From Linepithema humile (lineage: Eukaryota; Arthropoda; Insecta; Hymenoptera; Formicidae), in NCBI RefSeq assembly GCF_040581485.1, contig NC_090128.1:40888931-40952930 (forward strand): DNA of 64,000 nucleotides. The letters are read 5' to 3'. This document shows, piece after piece, positions 15,001 through 28,000 of this stretch. The position numbers and the translations under genes were made by a program. The notes under the pieces are model-generated. The model did not search any database, had not been told where the DNA came from, and saw only the letters and a list, made by a program, of their open reading frames with translations. Position 1 is the first letter of the stretch. Every line of letters begins with the position of its first letter.

Positions 15001-18000
15001 AATCAACACTAAATTGATTCATCATGTGTAACAACAGGAATAACCAAATAATGCTCGGATATCAAAGTAACCGGATACGTATATAAAAATTGCGCATGCA
15101 CATAATTTAATGAGACATCTTTCTATCTTGTTTTTACCCGAAAATTCTAGGCTGTTTTCCTTCTTCAACACTCATCGCAATTGTTATTTTATAGATACAT
15201 AAAGGATTTCAATAATTTTTCATCTTTTTGATTATTCTTAAAAGTATTTCGCCGATACAATATTTACGGAATAGAATTATCTCCATGAGAAAAATCATGA
15301 GTCTTGCGATTAGTTTAATAATAGAATGATCGAATGATCTGTGTTTATAAAATATTTCTTCTCTTAATTGTACTGAAGTCATTAAGAATTCAATAGCACT
15401 AATAAAAAGATTAATCATGACTGTAAAATTACTTCTCCTCGGCTTTGATTGTACATTCAAATTAAAATACTGGTGACAAAAAGAACTATCAAAAAGCATT
15501 TGCATTTTGTAGTATCGAAGTATCACGAGTATTTTACGAGAACAAAAAGTTTCCGAATGTGTTTTCAACATTTTCTTTTGCATAAAACTTTATGCACAAG
15601 TACACAAGAACAAGCTCAACAATATCCATTTCGGCATGTCTGAAAAACTTTCGCGCAGATAACGCGAATTTTCGAAACGCTTGTCGCATTTTGTCGCGGA
15701 GATTTTTTTTCAACGCAACGCATGAAAAATCTCTCGTGCAGCAATACAAAAATCGCGCAAGAGATCCATTTTTGCGAGAAAAAAATGAAATGCCGGAGCG
15801 ACGCAATTTTCTTCGTTTTTTTATTTAAATATTGATTCCACATGCATGCAATGTATCTATCTTTATAAAGAAGGACTCACTTGTTTTGCTGCGAAACTCA
15901 GTGAGCGTATTATAAGAACGCATTGATAAATAAATCGACGTATCATCGACATATTTCTCGTGAGACGCTCGCTTATTCTCAAAAAAACGCGAGTAAGACG
16001 TTGATGATATTGATTCGAGGAACGGAGAGCCGCGTTAGAACGTTAGCTACCGAGCATAAATTATGCAGTATCGGTGGAGCCGATAAGTATTAGTTTAGTT
16101 TGAAATTTGTTAGCCGAGCATTCTGGGTACGGTTTTCGCAGTCACGGGCGGAAAAAAAGTGCGGCAAAGTTAGATGAATCATGAATAAATTTACGCGCCG
16201 AACCTTTATTCCGGAATGATCCAAGTTTCTTTATAGTATATACTCTCTTCTCGCCAGCGGTAATAGTGAAACTTATATCGTGGCCGGACATAAATTGCCC
16301 GTATACGTAAATTAGGTGTGCCGCCGTTCGCCGAAATTTACGTTCGCTGTATTAAATATCGCCGTGAAAACGGATTGCCGCCGCGTAATCTACCTGTTAG
16401 CAAAGCACCCGTGCCAAAGTACTTGGCGATATGAGAAAATAACTCCCGCCCTCGTGCGCGCGCGCGCGTCGCCAAATATTTCCATATTAATTATTAAATG
16501 TTTTTCACGCGAAAAATTTGTTTAATTTAACGTTAAAATGTTCCGTCATTAAACATTTCGTAACAAATTGCAAATTGTCGTTAATTCACTTAAATAGATT
16601 GGAGTAATTAATTAACATTTAGGATATTAATTACGTGAGAAATTATACAGAGCGAGCTCTATGTAATTTAATTCCACCGTTGCCGTTCAAAAAATTAAAC
16701 GAGAAATTTCATACAGTCGCGCGACACAATGCCTTTACGAAGCATCGCGTACTTCAAATCGAATTGATTGTGCGTGCTATTGAGCCGTGCGTACAAATTT
16801 CCTAAACTTACATCCTTGACCGGAGGAAAGTTTTCTCTGAAAGAGATCGAATCTTCCATTATCTCGTCTTATCGTAGGCGGAAATAACACTCGTTCGTTT
16901 CGAGTTGGCGGTAGCGCTCGTGCGACTAAACTTACGACGCCAGCCGAGAGCGGCTGCAGACTCAATTAGCTCCGTGGAAAACTTTCATGGGAGGATTACG
17001 ATGTCAACAACGTCTTTCTTGCGCGAATGACATTCTGCGCGTCGGGCAAAATTGTTGTTTATCGAAATGGCAGTCTTCCAAGCGCAGCCTGCCGCGCCGT
17101 CAGCTTCTGAAATCACGTCAAACGCTTGACTATTTAACTCCAGTTTACTCTACGATGCGTCTTTATCCTTATTCCAATTTTCATTATTCAGCGTCAGAAA
17201 ACGGGCTCTTTCCTCAAACACGTAAAGTTTATAAGATTATAATTTTTATCAAATTAACATTACATCGGATATAGCGTACTTGAAATTAACTGAAGCATAT
17301 TATTTCATCATATTTATTTACTTAGTTTTCACACCCTTCCATTTCAATTTCTTGTAACTCAAAGCTGTAGATAATACAGCTTTTTCAATGTTTTTATAAA
17401 GAAAAAGCCAAACTGAAAATATATTGCAGGCATATTGCAAATAATAATTGTACTAAAAAAAAGAAGCCACGCAGTTCAAAGGAAAGCTTAATGAAGAACA
17501 TCCTACACGAAAGCAATTACAAGCGCCGTCGAGAAGAGTTGAGCAAATAAAAATCAAATCAGATCGTTTAATAATTTTTTTTCCTTTTAAATATGACTGT
17601 CGCATTATATATTTGCGGGCGAAACGCCGTGCAAAGGTACAACGAAAAGGCCGTTCCCGTTTTACACGAGAAAAATGATTATAGCTTCAATAACCCCAGT
17701 ATTACACGATACCAAACAACTTACCGCATCGCCGTATACGACTGACGCCGTATACGCGGTGTACGTTATATAGTCTGACTACGTCGTTTATTATTAATTC
17801 TGAATATTGACTCCACTACGAACGTATATGCAAATCAGAAACAAAGATGTTCGTTAATGCATATTGCATACGACGCTTTTCAGTAACAAACGGTGAAGCA
17901 TCCGGATAACTTGTTATCGGAACTACGATAACTTTTAAACGGCACGCTGATTAAAATTGCGATTTAATTGGCGATTATGAGTCAGAAAGTGCGAATACTT

Positions 18001-19000
18001 AGCGTCGATATTACGCATGATAAAAATAAATCGCGCGTTTCCATTCGATTCTCTTCCTTAATATTGACACGATGTAACTATAATTTAACATTTTTCAATT
18101 CATTTTATTTATAGAGAAAAGAGGACATCAAATACTCAGTATAGTAGATTTTGTTGTGAAATGCAAATTTCTCTCATAACAATTTAACGTTGAATTTTAC
18201 ATTATCTTTCCAATTTGCAGTAAATTGGTCTGCCAATGTAATGTCCGACGTATCATTATCTTTTATTCAACTTTTTTTTTTGCAATAACAGAGCTGTCAG
18301 CATTTCTATAGTAAAAATATGCGCAAATAAACGCGAATGAAAAGAGTGGATTCAATTGTACCGCGTTCACATTTTCGCAGAGGTATCTCACACAAATCTA
18401 CACAATAAAATTCGTCCGATTTTATTCATCGATATTACGTTATTGTAAATTGACAATTAATCTATTCTTGCTTCCATAAACATGCCGCGTAAAGAATTTA
18501 TTTTAGGGAAAAATTTATATCGCTCGCTCTTTCACACGCAGATAATTTATTGCAAAGGTAATAATACAATTAGCCCAAACGATATGGAGTGCTGAATAAA
18601 TCTGTACTACAACCGAGAGAATAACTCTTCGTTAAAAAAAAAACAGATAAAAAATATAGAACAAATTCTTTTAATGCACGTTTCTTTAGGAAGATAATTT
18701 GAATCGTAAAAATGCATCTAGTTGTCACGTCATAAGTGATTAAGCCTTGAAGACGTAAGAATATTAGAAATCGGACAAATTTCACTAGAATCAAGCTTCG
18801 ATCTGTTTTCCGTGAAAGAAGGAGTATTCGAGGGAACAATAATTCGACCGAAAACGTCTCTTTCCCAAAAGTAGCTAAGCTGCATCGAGTCATTCGTGAT
18901 ACCAGTGAAGTTTCACGGGTCTTTTCCGCTGCCTTCCATTATAGCTAAACCCTTCAAATCGAAATCGATCGCGGCGATCGATCGCGATATGGTGCGAGTT
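15001..19000. other. Intronic sequence without recognised features
   Basis: Mixed AT-rich DNA with scattered CpG-rich patches (16300-16480, 16900-17120). Short repeats such as GCCGTATACG twice at about 17728-17756 are present. No coding exon was supported. Confidence 0.45.
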
Positions 19001-19390
19001 ATAAGGGGTAAGCCGGGGCATGGTGACTTTTACGATTCTATTCTGGCGGGAGGATGGGGAGGAAATGGGGGGTTATCGGACAGGGGAAGGGGGAGGGGAA
19101 AGACGTTGGGGAAAGGAGGCAGGAGGAACTGTCTCCGATCGATCTCCTCTCTCGCTACGTTACACCGCCTCAGAGCCAAGATTCTCCTCCGTTCGCGCTA
19201 ACTCCAACCTCCTTCTACTTTCTGCGGGTTCTCCTGAGTGCTAGTTCCTCGTGGAGTTTCGCGAGTTGCGTCGTTCGCCGAGATCAATATCGCTTTTGTG
19301 ACTTCTGCCCCTGCTGTCTTGAGGAGCACTCGATGTACGTGCAGCACTCTCGCAAAACTAATTGGAGCAGTGCTCGTAAAAAGGGCCCAT

Positions 19391-19431
19391 AACCGTATTT
19401 TGAGGATACCAGGAACCGTATTTTGAGGATA
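19391..19431 (+). repeat. 23-bp direct repeat
   Basis: AACCGTATTTTGAGGATA occurs at 19391 and again at 19414, about 0.5 kb downstream, in gene sense, of the donor at 19907. It is a simple local duplication. Confidence 0.85.
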
Positions 19432-19907
19432 ACGCGTTTAAAATCGCAAAATTTTTATGCGCGTAAAAATATAAGAATATACTTTCGACAAGAAATTTTT
19501 TTTTTTTTTCTTTTTCGATGTGTCCGATCTCTTTCTCTCCACAGACTTTTGAATAAACTGTTGCTGTTGCAGCTGATTAAAAATTCGAATAATTGAAATC
19601 GTATAATTAAAAACATAAAAAAGTTTTCAACCACGGCGTGTATATGGTATTTCCATGAATCACGTTTTTTAGGTCGCGTTCGTAAAAAATTGTTCTTTCA
19701 AAAAACGAGAAAAAAAGCAGTTTGGTAAATCGTTAGCAGCTTTTTTAGCGTTACAGATAGCTGCGACGATTTTTGAAATATGGTAACCCAAAGAGAAAAG
19801 AATGAGGAGAACGCGAGGCTATTTAAATCTTCCTGTCGGTTCTCCAATTTAAATCATTCTTTGTCGAGCTCTAGATATTGGAAACTGCTATATGGTGCTG
19901 TACTCAC

Positions 19908-19959
19908 CTGGTCGGCGATCTCCGTTAGGTCGTGCAGACTTATGTTGTAAATGGCGTTC
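19908..19959 (-). CDS. Sema1a: Semaphorin-1A-like, next coding exon
   Basis: Exon of 52 nt on the minus strand, with acceptor TTTTGCAG ending at 19960 and a consensus donor GTGAGTA at 19902-19907. It begins with one base that completes the AGG arginine codon split with the preceding exon, giving GAR followed by NAIYNISLHDLTEIADQ, and it ends in phase 0. The exact codon-phase match with the exon at 21379-21475 and the continuous ILIGAR-NAIYNIS reading strongly support joining the two. GAR-N-x-(V/I)-YN-(I/L)-S is a hallmark of the first blade of the semaphorin beta-propeller. NIS is a potential N-glycosylation site. In grasshopper Sema I, as remembered, the next residues are of the RIEWHSS type. 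No such exon was recognised at lower coordinates, so the following exon lies outside the window or is too diverged to see. There is no sign of damage to the reading frame. Confidence 0.9.
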
Positions 19960-21378
19960 CTGCAAAACGAAACGAGAGCGTTAAATCCCGCCCATAAATC
20001 GCGCCTGTAATCTCCGCGCTTCATGCGTCCCCGTGTGCCGACAATTTGGATTGAAGCGCGAGTAAACGTCGGTAATTATGAACAGAACGGCAAGAATCAA
20101 GTACAAGGTGCGCGAAACATAATTAAAGGATTAATGAAAATTAATCTTGGCGGAGCATCGAATCGGGGAAGCTGTTTTTTGGGTGATTTCCAAGTTTCCG
20201 AATCTTGAATAGAGTTGCATGCGCAAAGGGCGCAGAAGCACGAGAGATAAATCTAACAAAAAAAAAAAACTGAAGGAGCGAAATTGGAGTCGTAAAAGAT
20301 CCGCGCTATATATCTCGGACGTAATTGATTTTACGATCAGGGAACGTTGTGCTGACTGTTGGCGGAAAGCACTACCGGGAAAAAATTAAATTATTTTTTG
20401 ATCCGTATCAAATTTCCATTAGCCAATGTATTTGTATCAGATTCCGCAAAGAGATACCCGCGCTTTTGATCCCCAGTCCGTGGCTGCTGCTTTGACAGCG
20501 TAACTGGAGCGGATTGATAAAATAATATTAGAAAGCAAAGAAGAGTCATGCACAATAGAACGGTAAAACGAACGTCACTCTTCGAAATACGAGATAAATT
20601 TTTGAATGGCCACTATCCTTCCGTGCGTGTCCATCGATTGAATCGCCTATCGCGGATAACAAGCTGTCTCAGACACACCTTTTCTCTACGAGTTATTTGA
20701 CCAATTTGGAGTCGACTTTTCCTTAACAAGTACGTTACGGTGTGAAACGGATCATACGATATCGTTGTCAGGATAAATCACTTTATTGCGTCTGGTCCGG
20801 CGACAGTTGCATGAGAGACAAATTGAAACTCTACAACAACGGTGGGCGCGTAAATATTATACTTTCTTCCAAACGTTAACACGCGCAGCGTACAATTATT
20901 TTCATCTGATTATAAAATTGTGTTCCGTGTTGAATTTCTCAAGCAATTATTTTAAACTTTCTTATTTTAAAATTTAAAATTTACTTTAAAAAAGCATCAA
21001 TGTTGAAAATCAAGAAAGTGTTCCAAAATATTTACGTATTACAATTTTATTGAGAAAAAAGTGAAGTCGAGAAACCCATAGGCGAAAAGTAATCCGGGAC
21101 ACCCGATATATCGCGTATTGTCTTTGGCCTTAGAATTCAAATGAATTGTTGCGCGTAAATCGCCTCTCTGTTTGCTACTAATACGCGTGATGCTGCGTGA
21201 TGCTGCGTCACCCGCGCTGCTGATGCGTAATCGAATGAATGACTCGACCCGTCGGCCACTTGGGGCTCGTGGCACCAATGAGCAGAGTCTAGTCGATGAC
21301 TATCTCATTTATGTAAGCCCCTATGAGTGGCGACGAGGGGCGACGACGTGGTAAAGAATCGAATCACGTAACAATTAC
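19960..21378 (-). other. Sema1a: Semaphorin intron between the two recognised exons
   Basis: This is a 1,419-base intron of phase 2, GTAATT...TTTTGCAG on the minus strand. It is ordinary AT-rich sequence. A short 10-bp direct repeat (GTGATGCTGC twice) lies at about 21187-21206. No transposon or ncRNA gene is visible. This is the only intron in the window with both ends defined. Confidence 0.85.
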
Positions 21379-21475
21379 CTGGCACCAATCAGGATAGAGG
21401 TTGCCGCACGTTCCAAGAGCTTGAAGTGCTCCACGTGGCTTTCGTTGCCCAGAAACCGCTGGCCAATCACCTCAC
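21379..21475 (-). CDS. Sema1a: Semaphorin-1A-like, internal coding exon (start of Sema domain)
   Basis: Internal exon of 97 nt. Read on the minus strand it has an acceptor with a long T-tract ending TTACAG at 21476-21479 and a donor GTAATT at 21373-21378. It carries 2 nt of a split codon, 31 full codons and 2 nt of the next split codon. The peptide includes EVIGQRFLGNES, HVEHFKLLE, and ATSILIGA. From memory of the family, this matches the beginning of the Sema domain in insect class 1 transmembrane semaphorins (grasshopper Sema I and fly Sema-1a have RFLGNES followed by DHFKL and a LLxGAR motif). NES is a potential N-glycosylation site. Sema-1a is a cell-surface axon-guidance ligand and receptor that signals through plexin A. 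The first split codon is xGT, so its residue depends on the unseen upstream exon. The first exonic bases GTGAGG resemble a donor (see findings). Assignment to the semaphorin family is strong. Assignment to 1a rather than another class 1 paralogue is an inference from the match. Confidence 0.9.
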
Positions 21476-21497
21476 CTGTAACAAGAAAAAAAAAAAC
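21474..21497 (-). promoter_or_regulatory. Acceptor fused to donor-like motif (possible exonic recursive-splice site)
   Basis: On the minus strand a run of 11 T followed by CTTGTTACAG leads directly into GTGAGG, which is both the start of the coding exon and a good match to a 5' splice-site consensus. Recursive-splice sites in long insect introns have this form: a pyrimidine tract, CAG, then GTRAGT. What is seen is the sequence. That it is used for re-splicing is an inference. Confidence 0.4.
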
Positions 21498-22379
21498 GTT
21501 TCACGTTAAGCCTCTTCGATAGACGAATAAAAGCGGAAATCGCTAAAAGCATGGCGTACAAGTAATTTGAGAAACGCGACAGTCGTGCAATCCTTATTTG
21601 CGACGAGGTATCGAGAAACCGATAAGCCATAGCCACATCTGCTGCGACTTGCTTCTTGAATTTTAAGATCGGCTTCAGCTTATCAATTTAATGTGCAAGA
21701 GATTTGTATATTAGCGGCGCAAATACGATCCCGAATAATTGACAACAAGATATGATTCTCGGTACGAGCGCAGATTGCCTGTGAAGATCCGCGGAAAGCG
21801 TGCTCTTCGCGAACTGATCAATCATACGTCTGAGTCACGGCGCACGTCGTACTTGGCGCGTGATCCGCATCATGCTACAATCCTCCTATTACTCCTCACG
21901 CCCGTGAATGAGCCATGTTTGCATTATCCGCTTGTGCACACCTTTACGTAAGCACGTTAATCGATAATGTGCACAGTATTCCGAAACTAACGAACCGCAT
22001 TTCGTCACGGACTCCTCACAGCCAGATTGAAATTGATTTTTCTTTAACGAGAGGGGGAAATCATCATCATTGCAGATCTTCAATTTTCAATGCCAAGTAT
22101 TTCCGTCAGCGGTCCGCAAACTGTAAAAGTGTTCGAATAAATCCCAATGCAATAATTAAATGAAGAACGGAATTCAACCGTTCGCGCGTTTTCGAGTCGT
22201 TCACCGACAAGCTCTGAATTTTTAATCGTTATCAATTAAAAAATCATTCACTGCTTGATATATATTTATTTTGTTGAAAAGGACTTCAAATTAATTCGGT
22301 TGAATAGCGGTTGGGTAAGTCTGCGATACTCGGTGAATCCACGATGGAAGCGCGATATAACGACGACGCATCGGCTGCA

Positions 22380-22870
22380 TCTCCCGTCGACAGAAGAACT
22401 TGTTACGATAAGCGACGGGAAAGGGGGAGAGGAGGGGGGGGGGGGGGAAAGGGACGGTAGACGCAGAGAAGATATCCAGGAAGCACGTGTAAAAGAGTGT
22501 AAGAGAGAGCGTCTCTTAGCCTTTAGTCGGCGATAAAGCGCGCCGCGCCTACTTTGTGGCAGCGACGGCTCTCTTCTCCCCATCCCTCGATTCACCACCC
22601 CCCCCTCCTCCCCTGCCCCCTCCGCCGTGTCTCTCGCTGCAGACTACCACCGACACTCCACGTCGTTTCACGACCCTTTCTTCTCTATCCACTGCTACGG
22701 CTGCCATATCCGATCCCCTTCACGCGCAGTCGAAAGAACGCTCTTTCTCCTAGATATTCCGCGTTATGTTTTTTCACTTACGTATGCGACCGCGTTACAG
22801 CGTGTATCGGGAGTGAGGAAGAGAGATAAGAAGAGAAAAAGAATAGAAGGAGCGTTTTGCGCGCTTTTAT
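22380..22870. other. GC-rich island, candidate promoter or 5' exon region
   Basis: It lies about 0.9-1.4 kb upstream (gene sense) of the first recognised exon. It combines a G14 run, a pyrimidine-rich plus-strand stretch (22560-22700) and CpG-rich sequence. A donor-like GTAAGT on the minus strand near 22784 has a stop codon directly before it in the required phase, so it is not the missing coding exon. Confidence 0.3.
22434..22447 (+). repeat. G14 run in purine-rich tract
   Basis: An uninterrupted G run flanked by GGGGGAGAGGA and AAAGGGACGG. It is G-quadruplex-capable on the plus strand. A C8 run lies at 22598-22605. Confidence 0.9.
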
Positions 22871-23870
22871 GTGCCATTGCAATGCCGTAGGTAGCGATGT
22901 CTTAAAGAATCAAATTCTGTACGAAATTGATTTTTCACTTTGAATGCGCAATAAATTATCGCATAATATTCTTTCAATCGCGTGTGAGTGCATTTTAGTT
23001 ACCTTGCTGTGAGAAAAAAAAATTGTAAAAGCGTCGTCGTCAGAATAAATTCCTTTATTGCGTTTTGCCAAACCAACAAAAATAAAACAAAAATGTATTG
23101 AAGAATTTCTTAGATAAAAAATTTATCGTGCATATAAAAATTCTTTTCCAATGAGAGATAAAGAAAATTACATAGTTCAATAAAAAAAGTAATAGATAAC
23201 AATGAAAAACAACACGTAGACACATAGAGAATTTTTTACTATCGTGCATTGCTTCTAATTATTCCTTTAAATAGCTTGTAATTCAGAAACGTTACAATGT
23301 TTAATTCGGTGGTTAATTTACTCTGTTTTTGCGAGAGCGTGTCTAATGGACGTTGAAAATTGTACAATGAAATTTCGACATGCATGAAAGGCGAAATGTT
23401 AGCGGTACGTATTCATGGATGTCGTGGAAAAGGGAAGAGTACGAATCGCACTAGGACTTGCCATAGCAAAGGCTTAAAGACCCTATCATCGGGTACGTGA
23501 GATCGCGCGGATGAGTTTTCCGATACGTTAATCGGGTCGGACAGCATTCTCGTTCGACACTGATCTGCTCTCTATATTCGAAAGAGCGGAAGCAGACTGT
23601 CGTTGAGATCGGTAAGAGCTCAGAATAATCCTACTTACGATGCATATGACTGCCGCGGCAGAAGAAACAGTTATCTTTTTGCATAACTCGACAACGCATC
23701 CCGCTACTTTTATTACGGCAAAAATAAAAAAAAATCTCATAGATCCGTAAGCAGAGAGGAAGAGATCCTTCCAGAGCTCCGATCGGCTTTCTGCCACTCG
23801 ATGCCTTAGCAGAATTTTTCGTTCTTTTAACGGAATATCCCATGATGCGTCGCTACTTCTCGCATCAAAT

Positions 23871-26800
23871 GGTTATTCCTCCTCCAGCGAAGGGAAGAGG
23901 ATTTATACACGAGTGTTTTCGCGTGCACAATTTTTCAGTGCGTTTATTACCCCTCCGAATCATAAATTAAATCGCGTTTGCAATACACACGTTACTTTTG
24001 GAATACATAACAGTTTACAATGAAATAACTCTTTGTTTATTGCTTTTTTCATTCCCGATGGTTCGCATTCGATTAAATTATTTCGTCAAATAGCCACGAA
24101 GCTTTATAATATTAGTGAACATTATACAAATATCGTTATAATCGAGACAGAAAAATTCTCGGTATATTGATCAGGTATCGGAGCGCTCGCGTTTTCTATG
24201 ATTTTGGCGGTCAATCTGTATTAATTCCGATAGGATACACTTTATGAATCAGTTTTCCGCAAAAATGCAGCACATCTGAAGCGTTTATATATGCGTATAT
24301 GCATATATGGAACGGTGAGTGGATTTATGCGATTGAATTTCGAGCTATCAGTCAACCAATAATTTCTTTATCGTCTATCGAAATAGCTTCTGCTCAGTTT
24401 CTTTTATCGAGAAAATAATTTTTGCACAATTTGTTAAATAAATTACATAAAATTCCTTCAGCAAAGTAGGGAATATTCAAATTAACAAAATTATACGAAC
24501 AAATAACGAATTTCTATTCATTTGCACGTTGAAATAAATGATCTTGCATCGGAAATATAAAAACATGCGAATTTAAGTCATTCCGTGTGTTGCGTGTACA
24601 TGTGCTACGTTATGTTGCGGTATATTTGAAAATTTTCAATACCAGTAAATAATAATTGCAAATATTTGCCATTTTGTCATTTATCTGCATTAGAGCTTAA
24701 AATTAATAAATGCATTTAGATTCTTTGTGGCGATCTCAATATTGAATATAACTTTCTGGATAATATAATTTTGCCCAGCCATGCGCCTGATTACTATCAA
24801 ACGAAATGCGAGAAAGCTTCTAAGCTCATTTGCAAGGCGAACATACTTTCCTCCGCTCCGTCGTATATTACCTTAATTTCGACAGCGTTGTTCTTTACGA
24901 ACTCGCGATGCATATGGATGCAGTTCCCAGCTACGATTGCACTTTGCCTACCGCGTAAGTATAGACGCATGCATACATATGCATAGGTGTACATAGATAT
25001 ACATATATTGTAATCATGGTTTACGGCGGAGGGTGAGTTTGGCACGCGCCAGTCTTTACGACGTAATTTCTTATTCTCGACATCGTCACCGCCTCTCATC
25101 GACACGCGACTGATACGGATAAAGATCGATCTTCGTCTTAAAAATATACAACGCGTTCCGAAATTATATAGCAAGTCCAATTCAACTATTTCTCGTATAT
25201 CAAACGGAGATTTCCAAACAAATTACGATTATTTCACTCCTTCCAACAGTACAAAGTGATAAGAAAAGTTTCTTTGTCTTATCGCTAGATATTGCGATAA
25301 AAATAAATAATCAATAACTATAGTATGATGAAAGTTTATTCTAAAGTTTCTTTATTTGACTGCATAAATTTAGAATCAATCCTTCTCCATCAAGCCGTAT
25401 GAAAGACATATCCACTTTTCAGTCTTCAATTATACCATATGTATCCTGATAATTAAACCACTAATTTTAAAAATGTTCCGCCAAAGTAAAATTTAATTAA
25501 ATTTAGTTAACAAATATCACTTTATTGGATGTTTTTCCGTTTGAAGTGCAACTTGTTAAAATTCTTATTCAAATGCTAATTAAATAATTGAAATTATAGA
25601 TTTATCGGCATATACGTCGAAAAGAATTCGATACCAATCTGCGGCTAGAACATTCTGCGATTTTGTGAACACCGTGTATACCTGTGTATACAGATAGCAC
25701 GAAGATCCGACCGTAGCATGGATAAACGAAATTGACTCCTCGACGAGTCGAGTCGTTTTCGAAACGTATATTGATATCGGCTCGTGGCTTACGAATCCTG
25801 GCCCGCATTGACTCGAATCAATTTCCTTGACTGGTCGATGCTTATCGACAACTTCGCTTCCTCTATCAGTGTTTGGTTGGTGATCGATCGCGCTACATTC
25901 CGATTTCGTTTAATTTTCATCACGTGACGGTGGATCCCCGCTGGAAACGGGACACGCGATCGCGAGATTTCGATTTACGACTTTCTGGCGAGTGCCGGGC
26001 GACTAAATCGGTAATTAAAATCTGAGTTCGGTAACCGGTTGATAAACAAAAAACCTATAACATCATTGTTTGTCTTTTGCATTTTCTCACAGAAAAATAC
26101 TTTTTTTATCATTTTCATAATACGCTGTTTGTTAAACTACACATTTATAACATCGGGGTCGGGATTCTAAATAAAGAGGAAAATATAAAACTTATGTACA
26201 ACTTAATAATAATAATAATTTGGCTGCATCTAAAATTGAAACATAACACCTTTCGAACGGATGTTCCAACTGTTTAACGAAAAAAGATTAATTTATAAAA
26301 TGGAATATATTAACGTGTGTTACTGGAATATATTAACGCTGTTACTAACTTCCCGTCCAAATAATGCACGTTTTTCTTTCAAATATATTCGATTCTAGTG
26401 CTACGCTGAAATCCATTAGAAGAAAAACAAGAATTATAACATTTAGATAAAGTAAGTAAAATATTTATTCTAAAAAAGGCATTTTTATAAGATTATCGTG
26501 AAGATTTCGTGCTAAAGTGAATGGAGAAGAGTTTATATGTTGCGCTATCTGGCCTTTTCGACGATGTTAATAAAGTTACAGATTGAAATACGTATACGAG
26601 TAGAAATCCAAATGCGATAAGATCGATCCGCTACCAGTACTCCAAAAGGCATCTGTTTTTAAGCACGCTTTTCACAGTTCGAATGCGCCCGACTCGTACG
26701 TACGATACGCGAAAAACAGTCGTTCTTCTACTACGCTGATACGTATAAATCACTCGGTGACCAGATAGCGACTCGGAGAGAGAGCCGCTGCTGAAGCAGA

Positions 26801-26940
26801 AAGGACACTCTGATACAAAGTCGCGCAGGTAATCTAAATTCAAAATGGATATACGCGCAGCGGCATAACAGCGTCGTTACGTCTAATACCCTAGCAGAAG
26901 TTTCGTTCATTTATTATCTCGATTACTTTGCGCTTTCATA
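23871..26940. other. AT-rich sequence, no gene recognised
   Basis: Nothing beyond ordinary non-coding DNA was seen. Confidence 0.45.
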
Positions 26941-26965
26941 CTCTTTTTTTTTCTCCGTCTCTCCT

Positions 26966-26970
<5 letters not shown>

Positions 26971-27002
<32 letters not shown>
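26971..27002 (+). repeat. (CT)16 microsatellite
   Basis: An uninterrupted CT run after a longer pyrimidine tract that begins near 26940. Confidence 0.95.
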
Positions 27003-27006
<4 letters not shown>

Positions 27007-27821
27007 CAAATTATTATTATTACTTGCCATAAAAATTTTGTTTTAAATTTGCAAAAATAAGTGATTTGCACTTCATTATGTATCGCAACGTCTACAAAAT
27101 AATACATTTCCGTATTTTGTAGTCAAATGTATTCAAAATAAATATTTATGTAATACATATCGCTGGATACATGCAATATGCATAAATAAATATTTGTATG
27201 AGTCGTAGAATATAAGCGCAAACATATTTTTTTCGAAAAATCTGACAACTTTCTGTTGTAGCGAATGTTATCTGCCAAGTGACTTAAATGGATAAACATA
27301 CGCGGTGCGTTCAAAATGTTTCATGCGTTCGATGGAACATTCGGCGCCATTAAGCGACGCAATAAAATTGCCGTAAAGAATCATTTTGCGAAATAGCCAA
27401 ATGAAGCCTGAGCAGTGCAGCAATTTGTATGCAAGCCGAATGCCTACGCGTGCACACTTTGACCGTGTCTCGCACGTACGTAACGGTCCTTTATTTGTGC
27501 CGTAATTTTACTTTAATAATATAACTTCACATAATTTCGTCGTGTTATTTCACTTAAGCCACTAAGTACAAAATATATACCTACTCCCACGGACATTTGC
27601 ATTTATATTGGCTTATTATACGCGCGGCCGGCATTACTCAGCGAACCACCACCTGCACCATCGCCACCTCTATCCTACGGTTATTCTACTTGGCACATTT
27701 TTACGCAATCGATACGTTCTTAACGGCAAAGAGCTTAACGCTGATCGAATAACGGATGTAATTTACTCCAGCGCGGTCCGAAGCGATGACGATGTGAACA
27801 ACTACCCTGCTATTGTTGTCA

Positions 27822-27872
<51 letters not shown>
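27822..27872 (+). repeat. (CT)n microsatellite
   Basis: A CT run of about 51 bp with one TTT interruption at about 27832. A local open frame with a SLSLSL tail is produced by it. Confidence 0.95.
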
Positions 27873-27874
<2 letters not shown>

Positions 27875-28000
27875 CACGTTATAATTACGCGTCTATCAAC
27901 ATCGAACTGCATTGGCATATAATAGGAAGCTTTGTCACTCACATGAGACTAGAATATCGGAATATCTAAAATGTTACGCTTTCTGCCTTTATTCTGATAA

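Larger units (their letters stand above)
1..19907 (-). other. Sema1a: Downstream intron of semaphorin (at least 19.9 kb)
   Basis: From the donor at 19907 to the left edge, no exon carrying the expected continuation of the Sema domain was recognised on the minus strand, and no independent gene was seen on either strand. The DNA is mainly AT-rich with homopolymer A/T runs. GC-rich pockets occur at 1971-2330, 4700-5700, 6960-7920 and 13400-13910. One palindromic element occurs at 14513-14748. Short exons with little conservation could have been missed by eye. Confidence 0.6.

Noticed and set aside
18961..18990. Repeated ATCGATCGCG with palindromic character
   Set aside because: A short simple repeat without context to suggest a function.
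23631..23843. Minus-strand open frame ending at a good donor (GTAAGT) in phase 1, about 2.2 kb upstream of the first semaphorin exon
   Set aside because: The phase fits and would give R before EVIG, but the frame lacks a signal peptide and any semaphorin-like N-terminal sequence. The phase match alone has a one-in-three chance.
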